In this document: positions 25,917-35,033 of the stretch, one piece after another
Layout: each line of letters begins with the position of its first letter
Numbering within the stretch: position 1 is the stretch's first letter
Source of the DNA: an uncultured Spirochaetota bacterium
GTDB taxonomy: Bacteria > Spirochaetota > Spirochaetia > JAFGXN01
Length of the DNA stretch: 64,000 bases
Direction: 5' to 3'
Assembly (NCBI GenBank): GCA_944390005.1
Contig: CALXOJ010000009.1
Location: 1-64,000 of the forward strand
Notes under the pieces: model-generated
Database searches by the model: none
Seen by the model: the letters and a program-made list of their open reading frames with translations, nothing else
Told to the model about the DNA's origin: nothing
Program-made: the position numbers and the translations under genes

Positions 25917-26582
25917 ATGACATATGAATTTACAGGAAAAACGGAAGAAGAAGCTATTCAGAATGCTGTCAATGAACTCGGTTTGGAAAGAGATGCTTTT
26001 GACGTTGAAATTATTGAGAAGAAAGGTTTTCTTAAAAGAGGTCCCGTAAAAATCAAAGTTTACGTTGACGACGGAATTGAAGAAGAAAAAGAAGAATCTG
26101 CCGGTGAGACGTATGAAATTACGGATTTAGAAATGGAAACGGTTGATTTTTTGAAAAATATTATCGAAAAAATGGATATTTCGGCAACTTTAGAAATCAG
26201 CAAAACAGAAGAAAACAAAATTCATATCAATATCGAAAGCGATAAAACCAATTTATTAATTGGCCGCAAAGGTTCAACACTGGATGCACTTCAATTGTTG
26301 GCGAATGTCTTTGTTTCCAAGAAAAAAGAAGATTTAAAAGTTGTTGTTGATATTGAAGATTATCGCGGCCGCCGCGAACATTCGTTGCAGGATTTGGCAG
26401 AAAAAACAGCTCGTCACGTGCGGAGAACGAAGACTTCGCATTTGTTGGATCCGATGAATCCATTTGAGAGAAGAATCATCCATCTGACATTAGCGGAGTG
26501 GGAAGACATCGAAACCATCAGTGAAGGCGAAGGTTTGTATAAAAAAGTAAGGGTCATTTATAAGAAGAATTTTAATGCCTGA
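25917..26582 (+). CDS. jag: Jag/SpoIIIJ-associated RNA-binding protein (Jag_N, KH, R3H)
   Basis: 221 residues. The Jag N-terminal domain is at 1-50 (TGKTEEEAIQNAVNELGLERD), with a charged linker at 52-75. The KH domain has INIESDKTNLLIGRKGSTLDALQ. The C-terminal R3H domain has RGRREHSLQDLAEKTARHVRRTK. It is an RNA-binding protein (KhpB) that affects cell-envelope growth in some bacteria; its role in spirochaetes is not established. It is the last gene of the origin operon, with a strong terminator 19 bases downstream. Confidence 0.93.
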   Translation: MTYEFTGKTEEEAIQNAVNELGLERDAFDVEIIEKKGFLKRGPVKIKVYVDDGIEEEKEESAGETYEITDLEMETVDFLKNIIEKMDISATLEISKTEENKIHINIESDKTNLLIGRKGSTLDALQLLANVFVSKKKEDLKVVVDIEDYRGRREHSLQDLAEKTARHVRRTKTSHLLDPMNPFERRIIHLTLAEWEDIETISEGEGLYKKVRVIYKKNFNA

Positions 26583-26600
26583 TATCTCGTATTTAAACAA

Positions 26601-26636
26601 AAAAATCCCGCGGCTTTCAGCGCGGGATTTTTTTTA
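26601..26636. terminator. Bidirectional terminator between jag and the flavodiiron gene
   Basis: AAAAATCCCGCG/CGCGGGATTTTTTTT stem-loop with A and T runs on the two sides, serving the converging genes. Confidence 0.92.
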
Positions 26637-26643
26637 ATCGGCA

Positions 26644-27900
26644 TCAGAAGACAGCACCGTCTTTCGGCTGACAATCGTTACCGCGGTCGGCATTAATCCG
26701 ATTCGCCATTTCACGGATTTCAGCGGCAGCTTTAGCCTTGTCTTCCTCTTTCGGCGCACCTTGAAATTCAACCGGATTTAAAAACGTCCAATTCAATTTG
26801 GCGGTCAGTTCATCGAGTTGCTTTTGAGCGCCTCCTGACCAACCGAAAGAACCGAAACGGAACGCCAACCGGTTTTTTATGTGGCTTCTGTCAAGCAAAT
26901 CGATGACATGAGCCATCGGTGGGAACATTCTGTATTCATATGTCGGCATACCGAGAATGATACCTTCCGATCGCCAACAGTCAGCTAAAACATACGAAAG
27001 CTTCGGTTCATCCGGAATGCGATAAACAGAATACGGAATGCCAACTTCGTTTAATGTGTCTATAACGGTTTTTAACATAGCTTCCGTATTTCCGTACATA
27101 CTGCTCCAAATTACCGTGATGCGCCGATCGCCGCGGACAGCAAAATCACACAGTTTTTGGTACCAATTGACAATGGTTTCGGGATTTTTTCTCCACACCA
27201 TTCCATGGGAAGGCGCGATGACTTTGATTTTTAAAGAAGCAAGTTTTTTCAATCCGTTGACGACAAACGGCGTAAAGGTCGAAACAATGTTGGAATAATA
27301 ACGCAGTGTTTCCGCCTGAAATTCGTTCATTTCCTGTTCGTTCATTTCATCGTCAAATGTTTTTCCTTCCGGAAGTGCTTTAAATGATCCGAAAGCGTCA
27401 CACGAAAACAGAATTTGATTTTTTGAATCATAAGTCATCATTGTTTCCGGCCAATGGATATTCGGCGTTTCCAGAAAAGATAAAATACGCCCATTGCCTA
27501 AATCCAAAGTATCACCATCGGAAACGGCTGTCACATTTTTTTCAATTCCGTAAAATGCTTTTAGCATTGGAACAGACTTTTTCGTACAAAAAATTCTGAC
27601 ATTCGGATTGAAGCGGGTTAATTTCAGCAGTGCACCGGTGTGATCCGGTTCCATGTGATTGATAATCAAGTAATCAACGGTTTTTAAAGAAGCATCGACA
27701 GCGTTCAGTTCCTCTTCGTATTCATTGATAAACTCTTCGCCTTTTTTGATAATATCGATTAAAACCGACTTCTCTTCCCGGATAAAATACGAATTGACGG
27801 AAACTCCGTCGGGAGTCGGCCAAATTCCTTCAAAAAGTTCTTCGTTTCCCAAATTACTGCCGATTTTCCAAGTATTTTCGGCTATTTGAATTTGTTTCAT
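26644..27900 (-). CDS. Flavodiiron protein (FprA-type A flavoprotein)
   Basis: 418 residues. An N-terminal metallo-beta-lactamase-like domain carries the di-iron ligands in NHMEPDHTGA (H82, E84, D86), with later DAFGSF and APSHGMVW. A C-terminal flavodoxin domain begins VIWSSMYGNTEAML, the FMN-binding loop. These enzymes reduce O2 to water or NO to N2O and protect anaerobes. That suggests an anaerobic or microaerophilic cell. No rubredoxin gene is adjacent. A Shine-Dalgarno (GGAGAAG) precedes the start, with a possible -10 TATAGT upstream. Confidence 0.94.
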   Translation of the reverse strand: MKQIQIAENTWKIGSNLGNEELFEGIWPTPDGVSVNSYFIREEKSVLIDIIKKGEEFINEYEEELNAVDASLKTVDYLIINHMEPDHTGALLKLTRFNPNVRIFCTKKSVPMLKAFYGIEKNVTAVSDGDTLDLGNGRILSFLETPNIHWPETMMTYDSKNQILFSCDAFGSFKALPEGKTFDDEMNEQEMNEFQAETLRYYSNIVSTFTPFVVNGLKKLASLKIKVIAPSHGMVWRKNPETIVNWYQKLCDFAVRGDRRITVIWSSMYGNTEAMLKTVIDTLNEVGIPYSVYRIPDEPKLSYVLADCWRSEGIILGMPTYEYRMFPPMAHVIDLLDRSHIKNRLAFRFGSFGWSGGAQKQLDELTAKLNWTFLNPVEFQGAPKEEDKAKAAAEIREMANRINADRGNDCQPKDGAVF

Positions 27901-28005
27901 AATTCTTCTCCGTTTTCACTATACAATAAAAAAGAGGTTTTGAAAAGAAAAAATAAAAAAGTAGCCGAAATTTAAAAGCTGTGCTATAATTTGAAAGGAG
28001 TCATC

Positions 28006-31000
28006 ATGGCAAAGAAAGCAGATTCTTTCATTCCCGTAAATAAAAACGCTGTTACCCGCTATCGGTTGACAGAATTTGAATTTTCTCCTGAAACGTATCT
28101 TAAAATCAAATCAGCAACGGTTGCTCGGAGATTGGCATTTGCTTTAAACAGTCGTTCCGAGACCTCTTTTGCCGGTCCGGCGGAAATCAGCGCCATCGGA
28201 TTGATTAATGCCGTTTATCTGACGATTGTCCGCGTTTACACAGAAACCGTTCAGCCGGATTTGGCTGAAAGATTGGAAAAATCGTTAAACGCGGCTTTGA
28301 CAACAACCGAACAGGAAGATTTAAAAAAAGAATTTTTTACCGAATTTCCCGAAAAAAGAGAAAAATTCGATTTATTTGAAGGATTTTTTGTTAAATCCCT
28401 GATTATTGATTTAAATAATGAAAATCCGGCTCTTTTAAGATACAAACCGGTTTTTGATAATACAAAACTTCTTCAAAACAGTCTGTACCGGAAAAAAATC
28501 AAAAGCGATGCTGCGGTTTTTAAAACTTCAGGAAAATTGAAAGGGCTTTCATTTGACGATTTTTTAAGGGAACCGTTTAAGCGCTTTCCAAATTCGATTT
28601 TTGATCAGTTGGCGTTTATCGCTGAAAATTGGGCAGATTTAATTCCCGATTTTTTGTTCGATCTGCAACTGGCGCTAAATATGCTCAAGGAAGATTACAA
28701 ACTTCCTTGGAGCGGCGGCGAAGAGGGCTCATCGGAAATTCCGGATTACGGGTTGGGACTGGATGAATTTGAAGCGTACAGTGAAGACCGCGACTGGATG
28801 CCAAAAGTCATTATGATTGCTAAAAGCACTCTGGTTTGGCTTTCCCAACTGTCGCAAAAATACGAAAAAGAAATCCGCCGTTTGGATCAAATTCCTGACG
28901 CCGAATTGGATATTTTACGGGATAGAGGAATTACAGCATTATGGCTGATCGGTTTGTGGGAACGAAGTGCCGCTTCCAAGCGCATCAAACAGATTTGCGG
29001 AAATCCGGATGCGGAAGCTTCAGCTTATTCCCTTTACGATTACGAAATTGCCGCTTCACTCGGCGGTTGGCCGGCGTTGACACGTTTAAAAGAGCGGTGT
29101 TCCAAACGGGGAATTCGGCTTTCGGCTGACATGGTTCCCAATCATACAGCCATTGATTCAAGATGGATCAGTATTCACCCTGACTGGTTTCTTCAGCTGC
29201 CGGAAAATCCGTATCCGCAGTACACTTTTAACGGTCCCGATTTGAGCGGTGATTCGAACATTACGGTTCAAATTGAAGATAAGTATTACAGCAAAGAAGA
29301 CTGTGCCGTTGTATTTCGCCGCTACGATAAAAACAAAAATGAAAACCGTTACATTTACCATGGAAACGACGGGACCGGTTTGCCGTGGAACGATACGGCG
29401 CAAATTAATTTTTTGAATCCGGAAGCAAAAGAAGCAGTCATTCAGGTGATTCTTCATGTGGCCCGCAATTTTCCAATTATCCGTTTTGACGCGGCAATGA
29501 CGCTTGCCAAGCGTCACATTCAGCGGCTGTGGTTCCCTGCTCCCGGGCAAGGCGGAGATATTCCGACGCGTGCCGAACACGGAATGCTGACGGTTGATTT
29601 CAATAAAGCTATGCCGCAGGAGTTTTGGCGGGAAGTGGTTGATCGAGTGGCGGCGGAAGTTCCCGACACACTGCTGTTGGCGGAAGCGTTCTGGATGATG
29701 GAAGGTTATTTTGTCCGGACTCTCGGAATGCACCGCGTTTACAACAGCGCTTTCATGAATATGCTCAAAAAAGAAGAAAACGCGAAATACCGTTATTTGA
29801 TTCGGGAAACACTGGAGTTTGATCCCGATATTCTCAAGCGGTATGTTAATTTCATGAACAATCCCGATGAAAAGACTGCTGCCGAACAATTCGGAAAAGG
29901 AGATAAATACTTCGGAGTTTGTCTGCTTCTGGCAACCATGCCGGGTTTGCCGATGATCGGTCACGGTCAAATCGAAGGTTTTTACGAAAAGTACGGAATG
30001 GAATTTTCCCGCCCGCAATGGGATGAAAAACCCGATCAGTGGCTGATAGACCGGCATGAAAGGGAAATTTTCCCCATTTTTCGCAAACGCTATCTATTTT
30101 CGGAAGTCGTCAATTTTCGGCTTTACAATTTCAATGATACCGAAGGACGACTAAACGAAAATGTTTTTGCCTATTCCAATAAATGCGGTAACGAAAACGC
30201 ATTGGTTGTTTACAACAATAAATACGAATCAACAGCCGGAACCATAAAACACACTGTTTTATATAAAGACAAAGCTGATGGGCAAATGAAACACACTGTG
30301 TTGGCTGATTTTATCGGAATCGAAGAGACGGAGCGGCGGTACGTTATTTTTACCGATTTCATTAAAAGCTTGTCGTACATCCGTTCTGCCCGCGATCTGG
30401 TTGACAACGGTTTGTTTTGTCTTTTGGCAGGTTACGAATATCAGTTGTTCACCGATTTTCATATCGTTGAAGATTTCGATGGCCGTTATGAAAATCTGAG
30501 AGCGAAGTTAAACGGCAGCGGCTGCGAAGATGTCGCGTTTGAAGCTGAAAAACTGGAATTTGAAGCAGTTTCGGCGTTTTTTAAACCGATTTTCGATAAA
30601 AATAAAACAAATTTCAAAAAACTGACGGATATTGTGCTTGGAAAAAAGACAGGAAAGCTCCCTCAGTGGAAATTTGACGAAAAAATCAAGAAAGAAGCCG
30701 AAAAAGCAACCGCAAAACTGACAGAAAAAGAGAGTTTTCGATCACTTTTAAACCGGAAAGAACGAATTTTCAGTCGAATCGAAAAGAATTGCGAAAAACT
30801 TGATAAAATTGCTCAAACGCTTTCGGACGCCTCTCCGTCACAAACGGAGTGGTTGGCTTCTCTTATCGGTTATCATGAAGAGTGGACGTTTGCCGCCGCT
30901 TTGTCTCTTTTAGCCGGTATTCCCGAGACCGAAGAGTTTTTAAACGGACAGATTCTGTTTGAAACGGTTTTCGAAGCATTGAACGGCCGGTCTTCCGTTA

Positions 31001-31308
31001 AGGCGGACCGCGGCCGGACATTCGCTTTGCTGTCGGTTTTTGCGCGGTTGTTGTGCCGCAAAGATAAAACGCTTGTCGGCGCTTTGAAAGACAAAGAAAT
31101 CCTGTCTTTTGCGGAAGTCAATCTGTACCGGGAAAAGTATTGGTTCCGCGGCGAAAAAATGCTTGATTTGATTGCGGTTTTTGCTTTTTACCGCGTTTTG
31201 AGCGGTGCCGCACCTGAAAAAGCGGCAAAGGAATTTTTTCGTCATTTGTCGGCGTTTGAAGCGGCTGAATACAGAATGGATCTTCTTGTTCAGCAACTGA
31301 CTGAATAA
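28006..31308 (+). CDS. Large alpha-amylase-family (GH13) protein
   Basis: 1,100 residues from ATG 28006 (AAGGAG upstream; TATAAT at 27985-27990). There is no signal peptide, so it is cytoplasmic. Residues about 1-290 are a helical N-terminal domain. A GH13 barrel follows: region I DMVPNH, region II IIRFDAAMTL with predicted nucleophile D495, region III LLLAEAFW with acid/base E560, and region IV FMNNPDEKT with D621. The usual histidine before that last aspartate is proline (P620), which is not typical of standard amylases. The C-terminus (about 830-1100) is charged and helical. It probably acts on storage glucan or maltodextrin, but substrate and hydrolase-versus-transferase activity cannot be told. 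Confidence 0.85.
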   Translation: MAKKADSFIPVNKNAVTRYRLTEFEFSPETYLKIKSATVARRLAFALNSRSETSFAGPAEISAIGLINAVYLTIVRVYTETVQPDLAERLEKSLNAALTTTEQEDLKKEFFTEFPEKREKFDLFEGFFVKSLIIDLNNENPALLRYKPVFDNTKLLQNSLYRKKIKSDAAVFKTSGKLKGLSFDDFLREPFKRFPNSIFDQLAFIAENWADLIPDFLFDLQLALNMLKEDYKLPWSGGEEGSSEIPDYGLGLDEFEAYSEDRDWMPKVIMIAKSTLVWLSQLSQKYEKEIRRLDQIPDAELDILRDRGITALWLIGLWERSAASKRIKQICGNPDAEASAYSLYDYEIAASLGGWPALTRLKERCSKRGIRLSADMVPNHTAIDSRWISIHPDWFLQLPENPYPQYTFNGPDLSGDSNITVQIEDKYYSKEDCAVVFRRYDKNKNENRYIYHGNDGTGLPWNDTAQINFLNPEAKEAVIQVILHVARNFPIIRFDAAMTLAKRHIQRLWFPAPGQGGDIPTRAEHGMLTVDFNKAMPQEFWREVVDRVAAEVPDTLLLAEAFWMMEGYFVRTLGMHRVYNSAFMNMLKKEENAKYRYLIRETLEFDPDILKRYVNFMNNPDEKTAAEQFGKGDKYFGVCLLLATMPGLPMIGHGQIEGFYEKYGMEFSRPQWDEKPDQWLIDRHEREIFPIFRKRYLFSEVVNFRLYNFNDTEGRLNENVFAYSNKCGNENALVVYNNKYESTAGTIKHTVLYKDKADGQMKHTVLADFIGIEETERRYVIFTDFIKSLSYIRSARDLVDNGLFCLLAGYEYQLFTDFHIVEDFDGRYENLRAKLNGSGCEDVAFEAEKLEFEAVSAFFKPIFDKNKTNFKKLTDIVLGKKTGKLPQWKFDEKIKKEAEKATAKLTEKESFRSLLNRKERIFSRIEKNCEKLDKIAQTLSDASPSQTEWLASLIGYHEEWTFAAALSLLAGIPETEEFLNGQILFETVFEALNGRSSVKADRGRTFALLSVFARLLCRKDKTLVGALKDKEILSFAEVNLYREKYWFRGEKMLDLIAVFAFYRVLSGAAPEKAAKEFFRHLSAFEAAEYRMDLLVQQLTE

Positions 31309-31321
31309 GCGATTCAAAGCG

Positions 31322-31906
31322 TTAAAATTCAATTCGTCCCCGCAATGAGCGGGAAAGCGTGATTTTGTCGATGTATTCCAAATCGCCTCCGACAGGAAGC
31401 CCCGATGCCAATCGGGAAACTTTGACGTTTTTTTCTTTTAACAATGAAACAAGGTAAAGCGCTGTCGTGTCGCCTTCAACCGTTGCGTTTGTTGCAATGA
31501 TCACCTCTTTTACGGTTCCGTCGCACCGTTTGAGCAGTTTATCAATGGTCAGATCTTGAGGACCGACGCCGTCCAGCGGCGAAATGGTTCCGTGCAGAAC
31601 GTGGTATAAACCGTGGAATTCTCCTGTGCTTTCGATGGAAGCCGAATCGGAAGATTGTTCCACAACGCAAATTTGAGTTCTGTCTCGCTGCGGATTATCA
31701 CAAATCGGACAAATTTCTCCTTCACAATAAGTACCGCAAACCGAACATTCGCGGATTTTTTCCTTCAATTCAATAATTTGAGAAGCTAAAAGCGAATTGA
31801 AACGATCATCGGTTTTTAGGAGCGAAAAAGCAATTCTCCTGGCGCTTTTTCGGCCGATTCCGGGCAGTTTGGAAAGGCTGAGAGTCAAGGCGTCGAGCGC
31901 GTCCAT
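31322..31906 (-). CDS. recR: Recombination protein RecR
   Basis: 194 residues. The helix-hairpin-helix is LPGIGRKSARRIAF, the zinc-binding cluster is CSVCGTYCEGEICPIC, and the Toprim part includes ICVVEQSSD, HVLHGTISPLDGVGP and a C-terminal ASGLPVGGDLEYID. RecR forms a clamp with RecO that helps load RecA. It ends the dnaX-ebfC-recR cluster and lies one base after ebfC. Confidence 0.96.
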   Translation of the reverse strand: MDALDALTLSLSKLPGIGRKSARRIAFSLLKTDDRFNSLLASQIIELKEKIRECSVCGTYCEGEICPICDNPQRDRTQICVVEQSSDSASIESTGEFHGLYHVLHGTISPLDGVGPQDLTIDKLLKRCDGTVKEVIIATNATVEGDTTALYLVSLLKEKNVKVSRLASGLPVGGDLEYIDKITLSRSLRGRIEF

Positions 31907-31907
31907 T

Positions 31908-32228
31908 TTACATTCCGAATCCGGGAAAACCGGGAATATTTAAACTGCCGGTTAAAGCGGCCGTTTCTCGTTGCACGGCGCTACGAATTTTTTCAACGGC
32001 GTCGGCGTGGGCGGCTTTGATGAGCGGCGGAAGCAAATCCAAATCTTCCGTTTTCAGCGACGACGGCTCAATTTGAATGTCAATCATTTCGAATTTTCCG
32101 TTCAATGTCACTTTAACGGTTTCTCCCAACGAACTTCCCGTCTCCGACAAACGGTCGAGTTTATCTTGAATTTCTTTCATTTGGGATTGAATTTTCCCTA
32201 AATTTTTAAAGGCTTCAAAAGGATTCAT
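31908..32228 (-). CDS. YbaB/EbfC-family nucleoid-associated protein
   Basis: 106 residues with a helical N-terminus (KIQSQMKEIQDKLDRL) and the family core VKVTLNGKFEMIDIQIEPS. Members are small dimeric DNA-binding proteins; the Borrelia member EbfC is a studied example in spirochaetes. It lies between dnaX and recR, as in most bacteria, which supports a link to replication or repair. A Met- and Pro-rich tail (PGFPGFGM) is visible. Confidence 0.92.
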   Translation of the reverse strand: MNPFEAFKNLGKIQSQMKEIQDKLDRLSETGSSLGETVKVTLNGKFEMIDIQIEPSSLKTEDLDLLPPLIKAAHADAVEKIRSAVQRETAALTGSLNIPGFPGFGM

Positions 32229-32251
32229 ACCGGTATTAAAGAGAATTTCGG

Positions 32252-33973
32252 TTAAAAATTCAAGTCCCCGTTTTCTTCGGGAGAAATCGGATTCTTTCCG
32301 ATCGGTTCGGCATTGAAGACTTGTTTAAAAAGTTCGAGTTCAGCTGCTTCCGACGGTATTTGATGGTTGACCGATAAATCGAGAGCGGTTTCCGTTTCGA
32401 TTTTATAGCCGATACCGGTTTTCTCAAAAACCTGCCTTTCAAGCAACGGGGTTGATTGAAAAATCGCGTCCCGATCGTAATCATTCTTGCAGTAAAGCGT
32501 CAGACGTGTTCCGTCAGCAACTGCTTTTTTGATTTCAGACAGTACGTTTTTTAAAAGAGGTTTTTTATTTTCAACCGCAATTCGGATTAAAAGCGGCAGA
32601 ATTTCTTTTGAAGTCAGCGGCTGTTCTGCCGCTTTATCCGCCGACAGTGTCTCTGATGACGGTTGACTCGGTTTTGTTTGCTTTTGCATGGAATCGACAG
32701 GTGTTTGATGAAGAATCGACTCGATCGGCGCAGACAGCAAATCCTCAACCGGCGGCTGCTTCAGAGTTTTAACGGGAATTTCGCTCTCTTTTTCCGGCAC
32801 GAAAACGGAGGATCCGTGTAAAGAAATTTGCTTTAAAAGTTGTTGTTTCAGAATGTCAAGCTCTTCTAAAATTTCCGTTTTTGTCAGAAAGTTTTTTAGC
32901 TGAGATAAACGGCTTAAAATCAATTCCAATTCAAACCGAGGATTGACAGAAAAGCGGATATCTCTGTAAAGCGAAAACAGAAGGGATAAAGCGTTTTCAA
33001 CTCCGGAAACAGAAAATGATTCGACAACTTTTGCATGATAACGATCTTTACGAACGCCGATTAAAGACTCTTTTTCGACACCGTTTTTTATCAGCAAAAT
33101 TCCGCGAAAATATTCAGCCAAATCGTTGATTAATTGTTCAATGGAAACGCCGGCTGAAAGAATTTCAGAGGCGGTTTCAAGAACATCTTTTTCTTTTCCG
33201 TCAGCCATCAATACTGCCAAATCGTTGATGCGATCAAAACCGATGACTCCCATGTTTTCCCGGATTTTTTGAAGCGTTATTTCTCCATTAGAAAAGGTTA
33301 AAATCTGATCGAAAAGCATATAGGCATCGCGTACTGACCCGGCAGATTCTTTTGCAATCCAGAGAAGAGCATCGTCTTCGAAACGAATTGTTCTTTCCAG
33401 ACATCGGTCTTTCAGCAGATTTTTAATAACGTCTGTATCGATTAATCGGAAATGGAATTGCTGGCAGCGGCTGCGGATGGTCGGTAAAACTTTATGAACT
33501 TCGGTTGTGGCGAAAATAAAAACAACGTGTTCCGGCGGCTCTTCAATGGTTTTCAATAAAGCGTTGAACGCGCTGTTGGAAAGCATGTGAACTTCGTCGA
33601 TAATGTAAATTTTAAATCGAGATGAATTCGGTGGAAAAAGGATTTCGTCTTTTATCACGCGGATATCGCTGACTGATGTGTTGGAAGCTCCGTCGATTTC
33701 GATGACGTCAAGCGAATTTCCGGCGATGATTTCTCTGCAGGAAGAGCACTGACAGCACGGATGAGGTGTCGGACCGTGTTCGCAATTCAACGCGGCTGCC
33801 AAAATACGCGCAACAGATGTTTTTCCGACTCCGTGAGGACCGGAAAAAAGGTAGGCGCGGGCAAAATTTCCGTTGACGATGGAATTCGTTAAAGCAGAAA
33901 CAACGAATTCCTGTCCGACGAGAGATTCAAAAGTATGCGGACGCTTTCGGATAGCTGTGACTTCATAGGACAT
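32252..33973 (-). CDS. dnaX: DNA polymerase III subunits gamma/tau
   Basis: 573 residues from ATG 33973 (MSYEVTAIRKRPHTFESLVG). The clamp-loader AAA+ core has Walker A GPHGVGKTSVAR, a zinc cluster (CEHGPTPHPCCQCSSC), Walker B IYIIDEVHMLS, and the SRC motif in RSRCQQFHF. A divergent Pro/Gln-rich linker and tau-like tail follow. I did not identify a programmed frameshift site. The upstream frame to 34018 is rejected because it runs into the SRP RNA gene 18 bases upstream. dnaX-ebfC-recR is an ancestral cluster. Confidence 0.93.
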   Translation of the reverse strand: MSYEVTAIRKRPHTFESLVGQEFVVSALTNSIVNGNFARAYLFSGPHGVGKTSVARILAAALNCEHGPTPHPCCQCSSCREIIAGNSLDVIEIDGASNTSVSDIRVIKDEILFPPNSSRFKIYIIDEVHMLSNSAFNALLKTIEEPPEHVVFIFATTEVHKVLPTIRSRCQQFHFRLIDTDVIKNLLKDRCLERTIRFEDDALLWIAKESAGSVRDAYMLFDQILTFSNGEITLQKIRENMGVIGFDRINDLAVLMADGKEKDVLETASEILSAGVSIEQLINDLAEYFRGILLIKNGVEKESLIGVRKDRYHAKVVESFSVSGVENALSLLFSLYRDIRFSVNPRFELELILSRLSQLKNFLTKTEILEELDILKQQLLKQISLHGSSVFVPEKESEIPVKTLKQPPVEDLLSAPIESILHQTPVDSMQKQTKPSQPSSETLSADKAAEQPLTSKEILPLLIRIAVENKKPLLKNVLSEIKKAVADGTRLTLYCKNDYDRDAIFQSTPLLERQVFEKTGIGYKIETETALDLSVNHQIPSEAAELELFKQVFNAEPIGKNPISPEENGDLNF

Positions 33974-33991
33974 GGCTTTTCCCAAAGAAAA

Positions 33992-34098
33992 CCCTTGAAT
34001 AAAACAAAACAGGCACAACCGGAAACAGCCGACTGTTGCTTTCTTCCGAACCTGGCAGGGTTGAGCCGCTCCGATTTGTCTGCCGTCTTACTCAAGGG
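33992..34098 (-). ncRNA. ffs: Signal recognition particle RNA (4.5S, small bacterial type)
   Basis: Read on the minus strand, the apical hairpin contains CCAGGTTCGGAAGAAAGCAA. That is the conserved SRP domain IV with its GGAA tetraloop and the A/C-rich internal loop bound by Ffh. The outer ends pair: CCCTTGAGTAA at the 5' side with TTATTCAAGGG at the 3' side, giving a single hairpin of about 107 bases. It sits three bases after tRNA-Ser and 18 bases before dnaX, so all three are probably one primary transcript that is processed. Confidence 0.93.
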
Positions 34099-34101
34099 AA
34101 A

Positions 34102-34188
34102 CGGAAAGAGGGGGATTCGAACCCCCGGTACGTATTACCGTACACACGCTTTCCAAGCGTGCACCTTAAACCACTCGGACATCTCTCC
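34102..34188 (-). tRNA. tRNA-Ser (anticodon GGA)
   Basis: 87 bases. The acceptor stem GGAGAGA/TCTTTCC has one G-U pair. The anticodon arm is CACGCTTGGAAAGCGTG with anticodon GGA. There is a long variable arm (TGTACGG/TCGTACC-type) as expected for serine, and the T arm is GGGGG-TTCGAAT-CCCCC. CCA is not encoded. The order tRNA-Ser, SRP RNA, dnaX is also seen in other bacteria. Confidence 0.97.
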
Positions 34189-34206
34189 AATGGAATTATT
34201 ATAAAG

Positions 34207-34264
34207 AGAGAACGACGTTTTGTCAACGATACCGGAAAGGTTTTCACAAAAGCGTCGTTCTTCT
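34207..34264 (-). terminator. Long hairpin downstream of the DUF2259 gene
   Basis: AGAACGACGTTTTGT pairs with ACAAAAGCGTCGTTCT across a loop of about 20 bases, with one bulge. It lies 15 bases past the stop of the minus-strand gene at 34279. The T tract is weak, so it may be a terminator or a processing signal before tRNA-Ser. Confidence 0.5.
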
Positions 34265-34278
34265 TTCAAAAGACGATA

Positions 34279-34956
34279 TTATAACGAAAGCGTTTCCACC
34301 ATATAACGAATGGAGGTCTCTCCGTCAATAATAACGGTTTTTGCTATTACAAATACGATCTGTTTGTTATCCGGAGAGATGATGACTTGCCGGATAAAGT
34401 AATCGGAAACATTTTCCCGCTGAAAATCGGGCATTCCAACCACTTTCGCCAGCCGATTTCCGTTGGCATCTGTTACCTTCACTGAAATGAAAAACGACGA
34501 CTTTAACGGGTTTTCGACTTTCATTTGGTTCAGCTCAATTTCGTAATTTTTCTTTGTAAAAAAATCACGGTAAGTCAAAACGTTCTTCGCTTCGGCTCCC
34601 GGTTCCAACGAATAAATCAAACGGCCGGTGTTCAAATGGTTGATGGCGTACGGTTTCAAAAAATTGTTCCATTCGGCAAGTAAATTAAATAAAGCGCCCA
34701 TATCCGAATAGCCGGCATTGACCGATCCTTCGTAAACGGCTTTTTTTATACCGTTTCTGACAAATTGATTTTTAACGACATCTACCAAATATCCGTTGGC
34801 GTAAATTTGTCCTTTTTCGAGATTTTGTCCCGTTTCAGCAAACAAAAAGAATCGGGAATCATTTGAAAAACCTAAATTGGCAAAAGAAGCGACATCGTTT
34901 GCGGTTGCCGCAAACGCGGACAACAGACAAAAAGCGATAAAAACGAATTTTTTCAT
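34279..34956 (-). CDS. Predicted secreted protein, DUF2259-like
   Basis: 225 residues from ATG 34956, with GGGAGG upstream. The signal peptide is KKFVFIAFCLLSAFAATAND. The mature start DVASFANLGFSNDSRFFLFAETG recalls the DUF2259 family of secreted spirochaete proteins; that is recognition from memory. The rest is beta-rich, with repeated 'sFDsryi/ifv' style strands such as VIISPDNKQIVFVIAK, suggestive of a small propeller or sandwich. The function of the family is unknown. It is divergent from the membrane protein at 35034. Confidence 0.65.
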   Translation of the reverse strand: MKKFVFIAFCLLSAFAATANDVASFANLGFSNDSRFFLFAETGQNLEKGQIYANGYLVDVVKNQFVRNGIKKAVYEGSVNAGYSDMGALFNLLAEWNNFLKPYAINHLNTGRLIYSLEPGAEAKNVLTYRDFFTKKNYEIELNQMKVENPLKSSFFISVKVTDANGNRLAKVVGMPDFQRENVSDYFIRQVIISPDNKQIVFVIAKTVIIDGETSIRYMVETLSL

Positions 34957-35033
34957 GGAACCTCCCGTCTCTATATTATCGAACAAAAAGAAAAAATCCT
35001 TGAATGATTTTCGTTTTTTTATAATAATGAAGT

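Noticed and set aside
26405-26420. CACGTG-containing site in jag (and another in 47553-49205 near 48043) as further parS sites
   Set aside because: The flanks do not match TGTTNCACGTGAAACA; only the six-base core is shared.
29158-30057. 299-residue minus-strand frame
   Set aside because: It lies entirely opposite the GH13 gene, whose catalytic motifs fix the coding strand.
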